Shown here: positions 1 to 6,865 of the stretch, piece after piece
Layout: every line of letters begins with the position of its first letter
Position numbering within the stretch: position 1 is the stretch's first letter
From: an uncultured Oscillospiraceae bacterium
GTDB lineage: Bacteria > Bacillota > Clostridia > Oscillospirales > Oscillospiraceae
Reading direction: 5' to 3'
Assembly (NCBI GenBank): GCA_934591725.1
Contig: CAKTPR010000013.1
Coordinates: 1-30,502 of the forward strand
Length of the DNA stretch: 30,502 bases
Made by a program: the position numbers and the translations under genes
The notes under the pieces: generated by a model
The model's input: only the letters and a program-made list of their open reading frames with translations
The model's database searches: none
Told to the model about the DNA's origin: nothing

Positions 1-1
1 G

Positions 2-787
2 AAAGAGGGCGACGAGGTCGAGATAAGCGGCCCCCTCGGTGACTTCTATTATCAGAACCTGCGCGACGCAAAGCACGTCATCGCCATTGCCGGCGGCTCC
101 GGCATCACACCGTTTTACTCTATGGCCTCCGCGATTGCAGACGGCATCGAGGACTTCGACATGACCATCCTCTACGGCAGCCGAACCTCCGGCGGTATAC
201 TTCTCAAGGACGAGATCGAAGCTGTCGCCGCGCGCTCCAACGGCCGGGTAAAGGTCGTGCACATCCTCTCCCACGAGGAGAAGGAGGGCTACGAGCACGG
301 CTTTATCACCGCCGAGCTTATAAAGAAGCACGCTCCCGAAGGCGAGTATTCCGTGTTCATGTGCGGCCCGAAGGCGATGTACACCTTTGAAGAGGGCGAA
401 ATGAAGAAGCTCGGCCTGCCCAAGCGTCTTTACCGCATGGAGATGTCCGGCGACTATCTCAAGGCCGCCGAAAATGCCGACTTCCCCGCCGATAAGAAAG
501 ACGCTCAGTTTAGGCTCACCGTCGTCATCCACGGCGAGAAACAGACCATCACCTGCAATGCAAGCCAGTCACTTCTCTGGGCGATGGAGGGTGCCGGCAT
601 AAAGGCTCCGTCGCACTGCCGCAGCGGCGAATGCGGCTGGTGTCATTCCCGCCTTGTCAGCGGCGATGTCTATATCCCTGAGGACGCAGACGGGCGCAGG
701 CTTGCCGACAAGAAATTCGGCTGGATTCACCCCTGCTGCTCTTTCCCCCTCAGCGATATTGAGCTTGAAATATTCCCGACGAAGTAA
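2..787 (+). CDS. Ferredoxin-NAD(P)H reductase-type flavoprotein with C-terminal [2Fe-2S] domain (5' partial)
   Basis: The reading frame is open from the window edge, so the start is missing; 261 residues are visible. The visible part begins inside the FAD-binding barrel (GDEVEISGPLGDFY) and continues into an NAD(P)-binding lobe with IAGGSGITPF, a YGSRT strand and the MCGPKAMY motif near the lobe's end. The last ~90 residues are a plant-type [2Fe-2S] ferredoxin domain with Cys spaced C-x4-C-x2-C (CRSGECGWC) and a fourth Cys in HPCC. This order (FAD, NAD, ferredoxin) is that of oxygenase-reductase-like electron-transfer proteins. It should move electrons between NAD(P)H and a partner redox protein; the partner lies outside the window and cannot be named. 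No terminator is obvious after the TAA. Confidence 0.85.
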   Translation, partial: KEGDEVEISGPLGDFYYQNLRDAKHVIAIAGGSGITPFYSMASAIADGIEDFDMTILYGSRTSGGILLKDEIEAVAARSNGRVKVVHILSHEEKEGYEHGFITAELIKKHAPEGEYSVFMCGPKAMYTFEEGEMKKLGLPKRLYRMEMSGDYLKAAENADFPADKKDAQFRLTVVIHGEKQTITCNASQSLLWAMEGAGIKAPSHCRSGECGWCHSRLVSGDVYIPEDADGRRLADKKFGWIHPCCSFPLSDIELEIFPTK

Positions 788-836
788 ATCCCGCATCAAA
801 GCGGTTGTTCCATAAAAGTTGGGGTAGCTGGGTAAA

Positions 837-934
837 TGAAGTGACCCCAAAAAGTTAGACAAGAAATAGAATTAAGCTACCCAAACGGTCTGAGTCCTGT
901 ATTGTACAGGGCTTAGGCCGTTAAGCTTCGTCTC
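837..934 (-). mobile_element. IS3-family (IS150-like) right-end remnant
   Basis: Read on the minus strand, positions 861-837 give TGTCTAACTTTTTGGGGTCA followed by CTTCA. This matches the terminal inverted repeat style of IS150-group IS3 elements, including the terminal TG dinucleotide read inward from 837. Just inside it lies a scrap of the transposase C-terminus. No matching left end or complete transposase lies nearby, so the element is a scar. It sits between the 3' end of the flavoprotein gene and the rplS terminator. Confidence 0.6.
872..934 (-). pseudogene. IS3-family transposase (orfB) C-terminal fragment
   Basis: Minus-strand translation gives ETKLNGLSPVQYRTQ followed by TVWVA and a stop. 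The LNGLSPVQYRTQ string is the standard C-terminal tail of IS3-family OrfB (DDE) transposases. Only 20 codons remain; a stop codon lies immediately upstream in frame at 935-937, so the gene is dead. The tail ends 11 bases before the inverted repeat, the normal spacing for the right end of such an element. Confidence 0.6.
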
Positions 935-948
935 TTAAGAGCCAATGC

Positions 949-981
949 AAAAAAGCAGCTCCCAACGGAAGCTGCTTTTTT
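949..981 (-). terminator. rplS terminator (bidirectional)
   Basis: A perfect 12-bp stem (949-960 with 970-981) has GC-rich tips and runs of six A and six T at its base. It lies 14 bases past the rplS stop on the minus strand and could also stop transcription coming from the plus strand. Confidence 0.85.
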
Positions 982-995
982 GTGTGTGATAAGCC

Positions 996-1337
996 TCAGA
1001 TGCGCTCCTTGACCTTTGCCTTCTTGCCGACGCGATCGCGCAGGTAGTAAAGCTTTGCTCTGCGAACCTTGCCCTTGCGGACGGTGGTGACAGAGACTAT
1101 GGAGGGAGAGTGAACGGGGAAGACCTTCTCGCAGCCTACGCCGTAGGAGATGCGGCGGACGGTGATGGTCTCGTTGATGCCGCCATGCTTCTTGGCAATG
1201 ATGGTGCCTTCAAAAGCCTGGGTACGCTCACGGCTGCCTTCCTTGACCAGAACGAGAACGCGGACGGTATCGCCGACGTTCATTTCGGGCAGTTCCTTCT
1301 TCATGTACTGCTCGCTGAGAATTTTGACCAGATCCAT
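996..1337 (-). CDS. rplS: 50S ribosomal protein L19
   Basis: 113 residues, the normal length for bacterial L19. Family hallmarks are visible: NVGDTVRVLVLVKEG, RERTQAFEGTIIAKK, the GGINETITVRRISYGVG core and the VRRAKLYYLRDR C-terminal helix. L19 sits at the 30S-50S interface of the ribosome. It is transcribed alone here, between its own promoter (1440-1468) and terminator (949-981). In many bacteria rplS is linked with trmD and rimM, which are absent from this window. The ATG has AAGGAAGG about 6 bases upstream on the minus strand, so the start is secure. Confidence 0.97.
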   Translation of the reverse strand: MDLVKILSEQYMKKELPEMNVGDTVRVLVLVKEGSRERTQAFEGTIIAKKHGGINETITVRRISYGVGCEKVFPVHSPSIVSVTTVRKGKVRRAKLYYLRDRVGKKAKVKERI

Positions 1338-1433
1338 ATTATGATCCTTCCTTCATATAGACGTTCTTACCGGAGGGACATAGCCTCGGCAGCGGACCGC
1401 CTTTCTATACGCCGTGCGGCACTCCGCACAAGC
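1338..1433 (-). promoter_or_regulatory. rplS 5' leader, possible L19 autoregulatory structure
   Basis: About 95 bases separate the predicted transcription start from the rplS ATG. The stretch contains several GC-rich inverted pairs, for example TGCGG pairing with CCGCA near 1416-1428. Firmicutes rplS genes are known to carry structured L19 leaders. I cannot fold it or match it to the family, so this is only a candidate. Confidence 0.3.
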
Positions 1434-1439
1434 CATATT

Positions 1440-1468
1440 AGTTTAACATAACCCGCCGCGCATTGCAA
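1440..1468 (-). promoter_or_regulatory. Sigma-A promoter of rplS
   Basis: Minus strand: TTGCAA (1468-1463), a 17-nt spacer, then TAAACT (1445-1440), with a TG one base before the -10 (extended -10). Predicted start is near 1433. Confidence 0.6.
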
Positions 1469-1483
1469 GCAATTTTTGCTCAT

Positions 1484-2089
1484 TCAGCACTCTTTTTCCT
1501 TAAATAGTTCTGCTCCGCCGTTTCTCTGCGCCAGCATGAGCCATATCGCCGCAGCGACAGGAGCCTTGCTTCCATTGTTGAACGCGAGCACTGTTCCCGC
1601 CGCAAGGAGCACAGCCGTTATGGCAAAGCTTATTCTATATGCTATTCGCTCCCCTGCCTGCGCGCCGAGAAGCATAGTCATCAGTCCGAGCAAAATTCTT
1701 CCGCCGTCAAGCGGGAGCACCGGCAGCAGATTGAATGCCGACAGCAGCAGGCTTATACCGGCGCTCAGCTCCAGCCGCGCGCAGCCTGTCTCACGCGCGA
1801 TGAGCGACGCGGCGTAGGCATAGATGAAGCCTCCCGCCGGCCCCGCGAACGCCGCCGCAATATGCGCCAAGGGTTCGGCAAAGCCGCAGTAGTCAATGCA
1901 CAGGCCGGTAAGCTCTGCCCTGATGCTTTTTACTTTCAGGCCAGATAAGCACAGTGCAATTATATGCGAAAACTCATGTACCGCGACCGGGAGTGCTATC
2001 GCTATTGCGGTCTCAATGCTGACAACATAATAAATAAAAGCCGCCGCGAGTGTTAGCGCAAGGCTTATCGTGACACGTCTGCCGTTCAT
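1484..2089 (-). CDS. M50 family site-2 zinc metalloprotease (SpoIVFB-like)
   Basis: 201 residues, mostly hydrophobic with several predicted membrane segments. The zinc-binding motif is HEFSH (H38, E39, H42). The second family motif, NLLPVLPLDGGR (residues 120-131), carries the third zinc ligand D128. Both mark intramembrane site-2 proteases; compact members of this size include SpoIVFB, which cleaves pro-sigma-K in sporulating bacteria. The start overlaps the stop of the upstream small gene (ATGA), so the two are translationally coupled. In Bacillus, SpoIVFB is likewise preceded by its membrane partner SpoIVFA. The substrate cannot be read from sequence: pro-sigma-K processing is plausible given the sporulation genes in this window, but another membrane-protein substrate is possible. 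Confidence 0.85.
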   Translation of the reverse strand: MNGRRVTISLALTLAAAFIYYVVSIETAIAIALPVAVHEFSHIIALCLSGLKVKSIRAELTGLCIDYCGFAEPLAHIAAAFAGPAGGFIYAYAASLIARETGCARLELSAGISLLLSAFNLLPVLPLDGGRILLGLMTMLLGAQAGERIAYRISFAITAVLLAAGTVLAFNNGSKAPVAAAIWLMLAQRNGGAELFKEKEC

Positions 2090-2370
2090 GAATCTCCTCG
2101 GAACGCCTGCCGTATGTCGGTGCGGTTTCCGGTAATGAGCTGCGAAAAGGCTTCCCGCAGCTCCTCATCCGCGCCATCAGAGGTCAGGCTCCGTCCAAGC
2201 GCCGCGACACAGTCCGCCGCGCTCTCCCCTGCTGGGTTTGCGCGGCTCATGCTGTCAGCGCCGCAGAGCAGCTTCAACAGTGTCAGCGCGGCAAATACCA
2301 CGGCCACGGCCGCCGGTCTGAGTTTCAAGGCCTCACCCCCGGCTATAAGCTTATTTTCAATTTCTTTCAC
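2086..2370 (-). CDS. Small single-pass membrane protein upstream of M50 protease
   Basis: 94 residues, GTG start, no family recognised. A single hydrophobic segment lies at about residues 17-36, with a short basic and polar N-terminus (KEIENKLIAGGEALKLR) and a longer acidic C-terminal part. The 4-base overlap with the M50 gene suggests co-translation and a physical partnership, in the position that SpoIVFA takes relative to SpoIVFB, though the protein is far shorter and shows no recognisable SpoIVFA or LytM domain. There is no clear Shine-Dalgarno site before the GTG, so the start is uncertain. Confidence 0.6.
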   Translation of the reverse strand: MKEIENKLIAGGEALKLRPAAVAVVFAALTLLKLLCGADSMSRANPAGESAADCVAALGRSLTSDGADEELREAFSQLITGNRTDIRQAFRGDS

Positions 2371-2387
2371 TTATTACTAAGTTTTGC

Positions 2388-2416
2388 TTGACAATTCGGG
2401 CTTTGGAAACTATAAT
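2388..2416 (+). promoter_or_regulatory. Fully consensus sigma-A promoter of tRNA-Pro
   Basis: TTGACA (2388-2393), 17-nt spacer, TATAAT (2411-2416): both hexamers match the consensus exactly at optimal spacing. The mature tRNA begins 16 bases after the -10. Confidence 0.9.
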
Positions 2417-2431
2417 ATGAAAGCTGTCTAA

Positions 2432-2507
2432 CGGGGTGTAGCGCAGATGGTAGCGCGCTTGGTTCGGGACCAAGAGGCCGGGAGTTCAAATCTCCCCACT
2501 CCGACCA
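2432..2507 (+). tRNA. tRNA-Pro (anticodon CGG)
   Basis: 76 bases with an encoded CCA end. The acceptor stem pairs 2432-2438 with 2497-2503 (one G-T wobble). The anticodon stem CTTGG/CCAAG (2458-2462, 2470-2474) holds a TTCGGGA loop, with CGG at 2465-2467. The T-arm carries GTTCAAATC. It reads CCG proline codons, which suits a GC-rich genome. It has its own promoter and terminator and so is an independent transcription unit. Confidence 0.97.
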
Positions 2508-2508
2508 T

Positions 2509-2550
2509 AAGTCCACCGTAATTCTGATTGAATTGCGGTGGACTTTTTTT
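2509..2550 (+). terminator. tRNA-Pro terminator
   Basis: A long stem pairs AAGTCCACCG (2509-2518) with CGGTGGACTT (2536-2545) and extends inward by AATT/AATT with one wobble. It is followed by seven T (2544-2550) and starts two bases after the tRNA. Confidence 0.93.
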
Positions 2551-2624
2551 GCGAAAGATGTTATTATTTGTATCAGATATTTAGTCTCCTAAACAAATCA
2601 CGATTTATAAAATTGGGGGTAAGC

Positions 2625-2930
2625 ATGATGTTCGATATATTCAAATCAAAGAGAACTCCAAAGCGAAAGGTTTGCAGGAACTGCCATCAAAGCTACATTG
2701 ACGGAGATAAGTACTGCCGTTTTTGCGGAGCGCCAATGGGAAAACCGGGCTATATAGATGAGACGTTTGCCTGTATCTATGGTCCGCCTCCAACGAAGAG
2801 AGTACACAAGTGCAATAATTGCGGATACGTTTGGGAAACCGAAAGAATGGTTGATAATGAGCGTTTCTGTCCCAAATGTGGAGGCAGTGCACCATATGAA
2901 AAAGACAAAGGAAGCTTTTCTTGGGATTGA
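2625..2930 (+). CDS. Double zinc-ribbon protein, partner of radical SAM enzyme
   Basis: 101 residues from the ATG at 2625, which has a GGGGGT ribosome site 4-9 bases upstream; the frame is open further upstream but runs into the tRNA terminator. Two four-Cys zinc ribbons are visible: C17-x2-C20 with C31-x2-C34, and C63-x2-C66 with C82-x2-C85, joined by a linker containing IYGPPPTKR and one extra Cys (C50). There is no membrane segment. The next gene starts inside the last codons of this one, so they are made together. The first ribbon resembles the generic CxxC 'rubredoxin-like' ribbons found on many proteins, so no function can be assigned. The gene is AT-richer than its surroundings. Confidence 0.75.
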   Translation: MMFDIFKSKRTPKRKVCRNCHQSYIDGDKYCRFCGAPMGKPGYIDETFACIYGPPPTKRVHKCNNCGYVWETERMVDNERFCPKCGGSAPYEKDKGSFSWD

Positions 2931-4015
2931 ATAAAGTATCCATGAATAGCGTGATGAATATAAAGCGTTCTCAGCTTGATCTCTTGGTGCAGCACAGGGA
3001 TCAACTGAGAAAGTCTCCTCACCTTCGCTGGCTGTTCTTTGAAATTACAGACAGGTGCAATCTGAACTGTATGCACTGCGGCAGTAATTGTTCTTCTGAA
3101 GGTTCATGTTTGACAATTGATGATATAACATCTGCTCTTCGTTCCGTCATGCAGGATAAACCCATGATCTGCCTGACTGGCGGAGAACCGATGCTGCATC
3201 CGGATTTTTTTGAAATTGCAAACTGCGTTTCATCTATGGGCTTTTTCTGGGGCATGACAACAAATGCCACGCTAATTGATGACGCCGCCGCCCAAAATCT
3301 CAAACAATCAGGGCTGAGTACTGTGTCTGTCAGCTTAGATGGAATGGAACATTCCCATGACTCGTTCAGACGGCAAAAAGGAGCGTGGCGTCGTGCCATA
3401 CGCGGGCTGCAAGCTCTCCAGAATGCCGGATTCGAGCCGCAGGTAACGACGGTACTGCACAGGGAAAACTTCCATGAGCTTGAACCGCTATATGCCTTTC
3501 TTTGCGGGATGGGAATAACCAGTTGGCGTCCTATCAACATAGAGCCGATAGGGCGAGCCTGTGAATCAAGTGACCTTCTGTTAAAACCAGACCAATTTTC
3601 TCATCTGATTTCTTTTATACGGGACAAGAGGTTTGATCAAAATTGCAAGATGGAGGTTACTTTTGGGTGCTCCCACTATTTAGGCATACAATATGAGCGC
3701 ATGGTTCGGGATCATTATTTTATGTGCGGTGCCGGGATCCTCACCGCAAGTATAAGATCCAATGGGGACATCTGCGCATGCTTGGATATTGCAAACAAAC
3801 CTGAGTTAGTACAGGGTAATATTCGTTCAGACGATTTTATGGATGTCTGGCTTAACCGTTTTGAAGCATTCCGGCGAGATCGAACCGCTGATTGCTCTCA
3901 GTGCATTGAATGTCCAGATCGCAATCTTTGCGGAGGGGATTCAGCCCATACATGGAACTATGATCAAAAAAAGCCCTTGTTTTGTTTACAAGATTTTCGT
4001 TCTTTTATAAAGTGA
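2921..4015 (+). CDS. Radical SAM/SPASM domain protein
   Basis: 364 residues from a TTG start at 2921, chosen because AAAGGAAG lies 6 bases upstream; a later ATG at 2942 is the alternative. The radical SAM [4Fe-4S] motif is C46-x3-C50-x2-C53 (DRCNLNCMHC) and the SAM-binding GGEP is at 87-90. The C-terminal part has a SPASM-like auxiliary cluster region: C269, then C285 and C287 in NGDICACLDIAN, the segment GNIRSDDFMDVW, and C325, C328, C331 and C337 in CSQCIECPDRNLCGGD. SPASM enzymes usually modify ribosomally made peptides or activate partner enzymes. No precursor peptide is obvious nearby, and the only companion is the zinc-ribbon protein that overlaps it by 10 bases. Base composition is clearly lower in GC than neighbours, suggesting acquisition. 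The product is unknown. Confidence 0.85.
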   Translation: MGLNKVSMNSVMNIKRSQLDLLVQHRDQLRKSPHLRWLFFEITDRCNLNCMHCGSNCSSEGSCLTIDDITSALRSVMQDKPMICLTGGEPMLHPDFFEIANCVSSMGFFWGMTTNATLIDDAAAQNLKQSGLSTVSVSLDGMEHSHDSFRRQKGAWRRAIRGLQALQNAGFEPQVTTVLHRENFHELEPLYAFLCGMGITSWRPINIEPIGRACESSDLLLKPDQFSHLISFIRDKRFDQNCKMEVTFGCSHYLGIQYERMVRDHYFMCGAGILTASIRSNGDICACLDIANKPELVQGNIRSDDFMDVWLNRFEAFRRDRTADCSQCIECPDRNLCGGDSAHTWNYDQKKPLFCLQDFRSFIK

Positions 4016-4209
4016 ACCCCCGCCTCGTTGGGCTTTGATTTGGCACTGCCATACTTGCAAAGTATGCTCTCCCCTATCTTGACAGCACGGTTTCAGCGTG
4101 ATAACATTTGTATTGAGTCATAAATGTTTGTATCTGATGGCAATGGGAGCCCAAGGCCCTGCATTCATTTATGGCTCTGTTTTTACCCAGGACTTTCAAT
4201 CACACAACA
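4016..4209. other. AT-richer non-coding spacer after the radical SAM gene
   Basis: No credible gene is seen here. It holds a short perfect inverted repeat (CATACTT-GCA-AAGTATG, 4050-4066) without a T-run, and a TTGACA at 4079-4084 with only a weak -10 after it. No copy of the tRNA-Pro 3' end was found that would mark an integration boundary. Confidence 0.4.
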
Positions 4210-4242
4210 AACGACTGCGGCCATTCTCAGGCCGCAGTCGTT
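4210..4242 (-). terminator. Terminator after malic enzyme (bidirectional hairpin)
   Basis: A perfect 13-bp stem, AACGACTGCGGCC (4210-4222) with its complement (4230-4242), and a 7-base loop. On the minus strand it lies 24 bases past the malic enzyme stop and is followed by a T-rich TTGTTTGTTG tract. It can also stop plus-strand transcription from the radical SAM islet. Confidence 0.75.
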
Positions 4243-4266
4243 CTGCTTATTCTTTTTTGAGCCGTA

Positions 4267-5439
4267 TCAAATTCTCGCAACGCCGCTGCGGTGCGCCGCG
4301 TCGAACACGGCCTTGGAGACCGTTTCGCGCACGCGCTTGTCAAATGCGTAGGGCAGGATATAATCGGCGTTCAGCTCCTCATCCGAGACGAGCGAGGCGA
4401 GCGCCTCCGCCGCTGCGATCTTCATTTCGCTGTTGATGTCCGACGCTCTCGCATCGAGCGCGCCGCGGAATATCGCCGGGAACGCGAGGACATTGTTGAC
4501 CTGATTTGGATAGTCGCTGCGCCCGGTGCAGACGACGGCTGCGCCCGCAGCCTTGGCTTCGTCCGGCATGATCTCGGGTGTGGGGTTTGCGCAGGCAAAG
4601 ATGATGGCGTCACGGTTCATCGTGCGGATCATGTCCTGCGTCAGCACGCCGGGAGCGGACACGCCGATGAACACATCCGCGCCGCGGATAACATCGGCAA
4701 GCTTCCCCTGCTCCATGTTCGGGTTCGTCATGGCGGCGATCTCCTGCTTTGCGCCGTTCATGCCGGGGCGCCCCTGATATATCGCGCCGCTCCGGTCGGT
4801 CATAACGACATTCTTCACGCCGCGCGAGACAAGCAGCTTCACTATCGCCGTCCCCGCCGCGCCCGCGCCTGATGTAACGACCTTGATATCCTCCATCTTC
4901 TTCCCGACGAGCTTGAGCGCATTCGTCAGCGCGGCAAGCATTATGACGGCCGTGCCGTGCTGATCGTCATGGAAGATGGGAATATCGCAGAGCTGCTTGA
5001 GCCTTTCCTCGATTTCAAAGCAGCGCGGCGCAGAGATATCCTCAAGGTTCACGCCGCCGAAGGAGCCTGCCAGCAGTGCGACGGTGTTGACGATCTCGTC
5101 CACATCCTTTGAGCGCACACAGAGCGGGATAGCATCCACATCGCCGAATGCCTTGAACAGCAGGCACTTGCCCTCCATGACCGGCATACCGGCCTCCGGG
5201 CCGATATCGCCGAGGCCGAGCACGGCAGTGCCGTCCGTCACGACGGCAACGGTGTTCCAGCGGCGGGTCAGCTCATAGCTCTTGTTGATGTCCTTCTGGA
5301 TTTCAAGGCAGGGCTTCGCGACGCCCGGAGTATAGGCAAGGCTCAGCGCCTCGCTGCTGTCGGCAGGCACGCGGGCGGCGATCTCTATTTTGCCACGGCG
5401 CTCATAGTGCAGCGCGAGGGATTTTTCCATAACGTCCAT
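4267..5439 (-). CDS. Malic enzyme (malate dehydrogenase, decarboxylating)
   Basis: 390 residues, the length of short bacterial malic enzymes. Active-site signatures are visible: LAYTPGVA with Y36, K91 in MEGKCLLF, E133-D134 in NLEDI, and FHDDQHGTA (156-164) with metal ligands D158/D159. The nucleotide-binding loop is GAGAAG (191-196), followed by an acidic TDR; cofactor preference (NAD or NADP) cannot be settled by eye. The enzyme decarboxylates malate to pyruvate with NAD(P)H formation. The ATG is 2 bases after the fumarase beta stop, and its GGAGG site lies inside the end of that gene, so the three genes are one operon. This joins fumarate hydration directly to pyruvate supply. Transcription ends at the 4210-4242 hairpin. 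Confidence 0.95.
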   Translation of the reverse strand: MDVMEKSLALHYERRGKIEIAARVPADSSEALSLAYTPGVAKPCLEIQKDINKSYELTRRWNTVAVVTDGTAVLGLGDIGPEAGMPVMEGKCLLFKAFGDVDAIPLCVRSKDVDEIVNTVALLAGSFGGVNLEDISAPRCFEIEERLKQLCDIPIFHDDQHGTAVIMLAALTNALKLVGKKMEDIKVVTSGAGAAGTAIVKLLVSRGVKNVVMTDRSGAIYQGRPGMNGAKQEIAAMTNPNMEQGKLADVIRGADVFIGVSAPGVLTQDMIRTMNRDAIIFACANPTPEIMPDEAKAAGAAVVCTGRSDYPNQVNNVLAFPAIFRGALDARASDINSEMKIAAAEALASLVSDEELNADYILPYAFDKRVRETVSKAVFDAAHRSGVARI

Positions 5440-5441
5440 AT

Positions 5442-6002
5442 TCAGTCCTCCAGACTTCTGCGATACGCTTCGGGGCCGGTCTTATAGAGGTCGTTCCCCT
5501 GAGAATCGATGACGACGGTAAGCGGCATATTCTCGACCTTGAGCTCGCGTATCGCCTCACAGCCGAGATCTTCATAGCACACGACGCGCGCCGCCTTAAC
5601 GCAGCTGCCCATCAGTGCGCCCGCGCCGCCCATCGCGGCGAGGTACACCGCGCCGTTTCGGACTATCGCGTCAATGACGGCGGCGTTCCTGTCTCCCTTG
5701 CCGATCATGACGGCAAGGCCGCGGTCAAGGAGTCCCGGTGCATAAGCGTCCATGCGTCCGGAGGTCGTCGGCCCGCAGGAGCCGATCACCTGCCCCGGTT
5801 TCTCCGGGGTGGGGCCGGCATAGTATATCGCTGCGCCGCGGATATCCAACGGCAGCTCCTCACCGGAGGCTATAAGCTCCGTCAGGCGCTTGTGCGCGGC
5901 GTCGCGCGCGGTGTATATCGTCCCGGACACGGTCAGTTTGTCACCCGCACGCAGCTTTGAAAGCTCCGCTTTGTCTGCCGGGAAGCTCATCACATATTCC
6001 AT
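5442..6002 (-). CDS. Class I fumarate hydratase, beta (C-terminal) subunit
   Basis: 186 residues from ATG 6002. This start is preferred over GTG 6008 because GAGG, which overlaps the upstream stop codon, is correctly spaced for it. Family motifs are YTARDAAHKRL, GPTTSGRMD and IGKGDRN, characteristic of the fumarase/tartrate dehydratase beta family. It pairs with the alpha subunit encoded immediately upstream (7 bases between stop and start) to interconvert fumarate and malate. L(+)-tartrate dehydratase is the main alternative, but adjacency to malic enzyme favours fumarase. Confidence 0.92.
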   Translation of the reverse strand: MEYVMSFPADKAELSKLRAGDKLTVSGTIYTARDAAHKRLTELIASGEELPLDIRGAAIYYAGPTPEKPGQVIGSCGPTTSGRMDAYAPGLLDRGLAVMIGKGDRNAAVIDAIVRNGAVYLAAMGGAGALMGSCVKAARVVCYEDLGCEAIRELKVENMPLTVVIDSQGNDLYKTGPEAYRRSLED

Positions 6003-6009
6003 AGGCACC

Positions 6010-6858
6010 TCACAGTACGCAGCTTGCGCGGCGCGTCACATGGCAGCTCATGTTGACCGCCACGGGGAGCCCCGCGACGTGCGTGGGCATAGTCTCAATA
6101 TTCACGCCGAGCGCAGTCGTGCGCCCGCCGAAGCCCTGAGGGCCGATGCCGAGGGCGTTTATCCGCTCCAGCAGCTCCCGCTCCATCGCGGCGTAGTATT
6201 CGTCGGGGTTCGGCTGATCTATCGGGCGCAGGAGAGCATGCTTTGCAAGCTGCGCAGCCTTATCGAAGCTGCCGCCGATGCCGACGCCGAGGATGACAGG
6301 CGGGCAAGGGTTCGCCCCGGCAAGCTTCACCGTCTCGACAACAAAGTCCTTGACGCCCTCAGCGCCGTCGGCGGGCTTGAGCATCTTGAGGCGGCTCATG
6401 TTCTCGCTGCCGAAGCCCTTAGGGGCGACGGTGAGCTTAACTTTATCCCCCGGAACGAGGTCAACGGTTATGAGCGCAGGGGTGTTGTTTTCCGTGTTCA
6501 CACGACGCAGCGGGTCGGCGACCACGCTCTTGCGCAGATAACCCTCTACATAGCCGTCGGCGACACCGGCATTTATCGCGCCGTACAGGTCGCCCGTTAT
6601 ATGCACGTCCTGTCCTATTTCAAGGAACACGCAGGCCATGCCCGTGTCCTGACAGACCGGGAGTCCGCTCTTCTTCGCCGCGCACATATTATCGCACAGC
6701 ACGCCGAGCGTGTCCTTGGCCACCGGCCATGGCTCGGTACGCTGCGCCTCACGCAGCGCGCGGCTGATATCGTCAGGCAGGCGCAGGTTTGCCTCCCTGC
6801 ACAGGCGGCTGACCTCGCCGCGGATAATCTCCGCTGAAAGCTCTCTCATTTCATGCAC
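6010..6858 (-). CDS. Class I (iron-sulfur) fumarate hydratase, alpha subunit
   Basis: 282 residues. Three Cys are placed as expected for the substrate-binding [4Fe-4S] cluster: one in PVCQDTGMA (about residue 73), one in GANPCPPVILGVGIGG and one in NMSCHVTRRAS near the C-terminus. Such clusters are oxygen-sensitive, fitting an anaerobe. The reading frame allows ATG at 6858 or at 6849 (MRELSAE); neither has a strong ribosome site, so the exact start is unsure. It begins 7 bases after the pcrA stop and is probably co-transcribed with pcrA as well as with the beta subunit and malic enzyme downstream. Confidence 0.93.
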   Translation of the reverse strand: MHEMRELSAEIIRGEVSRLCREANLRLPDDISRALREAQRTEPWPVAKDTLGVLCDNMCAAKKSGLPVCQDTGMACVFLEIGQDVHITGDLYGAINAGVADGYVEGYLRKSVVADPLRRVNTENNTPALITVDLVPGDKVKLTVAPKGFGSENMSRLKMLKPADGAEGVKDFVVETVKLAGANPCPPVILGVGIGGSFDKAAQLAKHALLRPIDQPNPDEYYAAMERELLERINALGIGPQGFGGRTTALGVNIETMPTHVAGLPVAVNMSCHVTRRASCVL

Positions 6859-6865
6859 CGGCTTT

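Noticed and set aside
2490..4210. Integrated element with tRNA-Pro as attachment site
   Set aside because: No duplicate of the tRNA 3' end was found downstream, and there is no integrase; the low GC alone does not prove integration at the tRNA.
4124..4351. 75-codon open frame after the radical SAM gene, as a possible precursor peptide
   Set aside because: It runs through the 4210-4242 hairpin into the antisense of malic enzyme, has no ribosome site and no leader/core pattern.
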